Source of the DNA: Patescibacteria group bacterium
GTDB lineage: Bacteria > Patescibacteriota > Minisyncoccia > Minisyncoccales > RBG-13-36-15
Direction: 5' to 3'
DNA length: 52,754 nt
NCBI GenBank assembly: GCA_018609195.1
Contig: JAHCSE010000003.1
Location: forward strand, 1 to 52,754
Position 1 is the stretch's first letter; each line of letters starts with the position of its first letter. This document shows positions 52,032 to 52,754 of this stretch, piece by piece. The position numbers and the translations under genes were made by a program. The notes below the pieces were generated by a model. It searched no databases and was not told the origin of the DNA. It saw nothing but the letters and a program-made list of their open reading frames with translations.

Positions 52032-52754
52032 TTATACCTTAAGGTTTGAATATATTTCCTGAACACTTTCTGATTCATCGAGAGCCTCAAATAATTTCTG
52101 GGTAGCCTTCCTATCTTTTCCTTCAATTTGAATATTCTTTTTCGCTACCCAGTCTAAAGAGGTGGAGTCAATTTTAATTCCCTGGTTTTCAATATTTTTT
52201 TTAACTTTTTCTAAATCTTCAACCTTTGTATAAATATCTAAATCATTATTATGGAAATTCATATCTTCTGCCCCTGCCTCAATTGTCTTTAACTCTAAAT
52301 CTTCTCGGTTAATGGCTAATGGCTGTTCGCTCGAGAGGGTAACCACTCCCTTTCTATCAAAGAGCCATTTTACTGAACCTGTCTCCACTAATTTTCCGTT
52401 ATTTTGATTTAGAATTTGTTTAATCTCAGAAAGAGTCCGATTTTTATTATCAGTAATTCCTTCGATAATAATTGCGATCTTCCCTGGTCCGTAGGCTTCA
52501 AAAAGAACCTCTTCCAGTTTTACTCCTTCCAGCTCGCCAATTCCTCTTTTAATTGCTCTTTCAATGTTTTCTGAAGGGAGATTGATTCTCTTCGCCATCT
52601 CAATTACCAGGCGAAGTTTAGGATTAATGTTCGGATCACCCCCTCCTTCTCTGGCAGCAACCGTAATCTGCCGCGAGAGCTTCGAAAAAATCTGCCCCCG
52701 TTTTTTATCAGTAATTTCTTTTTTATGTTTTATGCTTGAAAAATGAGAATGCCC
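52032..52754 (-). CDS. YebC/PmpR-family regulatory protein, 5' end cut by the window edge
   Basis: Frame continues past the ORF-track start: GHSHFSSIKHKKEITDKKRGQIFSKLSRQITVAAREGGGDPNINPKLRLVIEMAKRINLPSENIERAIKRG. Confidence 0.95.
   Translation of the reverse strand, partial: GHSHFSSIKHKKEITDKKRGQIFSKLSRQITVAAREGGGDPNINPKLRLVIEMAKRINLPSENIERAIKRGIGELEGVKLEEVLFEAYGPGKIAIIIEGITDNKNRTLSEIKQILNQNNGKLVETGSVKWLFDRKGVVTLSSEQPLAINREDLELKTIEAGAEDMNFHNNDLDIYTKVEDLEKVKKNIENQGIKIDSTSLDWVAKKNIQIEGKDRKATQKLFEALDESESVQEIYSNLKV

Overview
The window reads as a Candidate Phyla Radiation (Patescibacteria, Parcubacteria-like) chromosome segment spanning the dnaA region. Taxonomy is inferred from protein style and gene content, not tested. 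Housekeeping genes: rny, clpP-tig, hppA, nusA, yraN-like, yifB/comM-like, dksA/traR-like, pnp, rpsO, CCA-adding enzyme, rsmA, jag-yidC-yidD-rnpA-rpmH | dnaA-dnaN, a class A PBP, ruvC and a 5'-truncated yebC. Six intact tRNA genes are visible, none encoding CCA. Accessory content: (i) a minus-strand surface/adhesin cluster (2.0-8.1 kb) with SENIGW-repeat, GIGTTSP/S74-chaperone and PilV-tip-like proteins; (ii) a type IV secretion/conjugation-like locus (28.9-42.9 kb) with two VirB2/TrbC-like pilin-fusion proteins, one carrying M23 and lysozyme-like domains and the other beta/gamma-crystallin-like repeats, plus VirB6- and VirB4-like proteins, split by a minus-strand module with near-consensus promoters; (iii) two homing-endonuclease-like genes, one in a tRNA cluster and one between ruvC and yebC. 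The strongest candidate for something undescribed is a family of hairpin-rich intergenic elements (8.2-8.4 kb, 50.27-50.45 kb, and an inverted pair at 49.95-50.22 kb). Stems differ in sequence but keep their pairing between copies, and an apparent empty site lies at 5.75-5.83 kb. There is also a dual-hairpin GGACTAGTCCC element (10.4 and 45.1 kb), and several palindromic elements inserted in frame in tig, nusA and a coiled-coil gene. rpmH and a 36-aa acidic ORF are absent from the supplied ORF track. All calls were made by eye, with no searches or folding runs.
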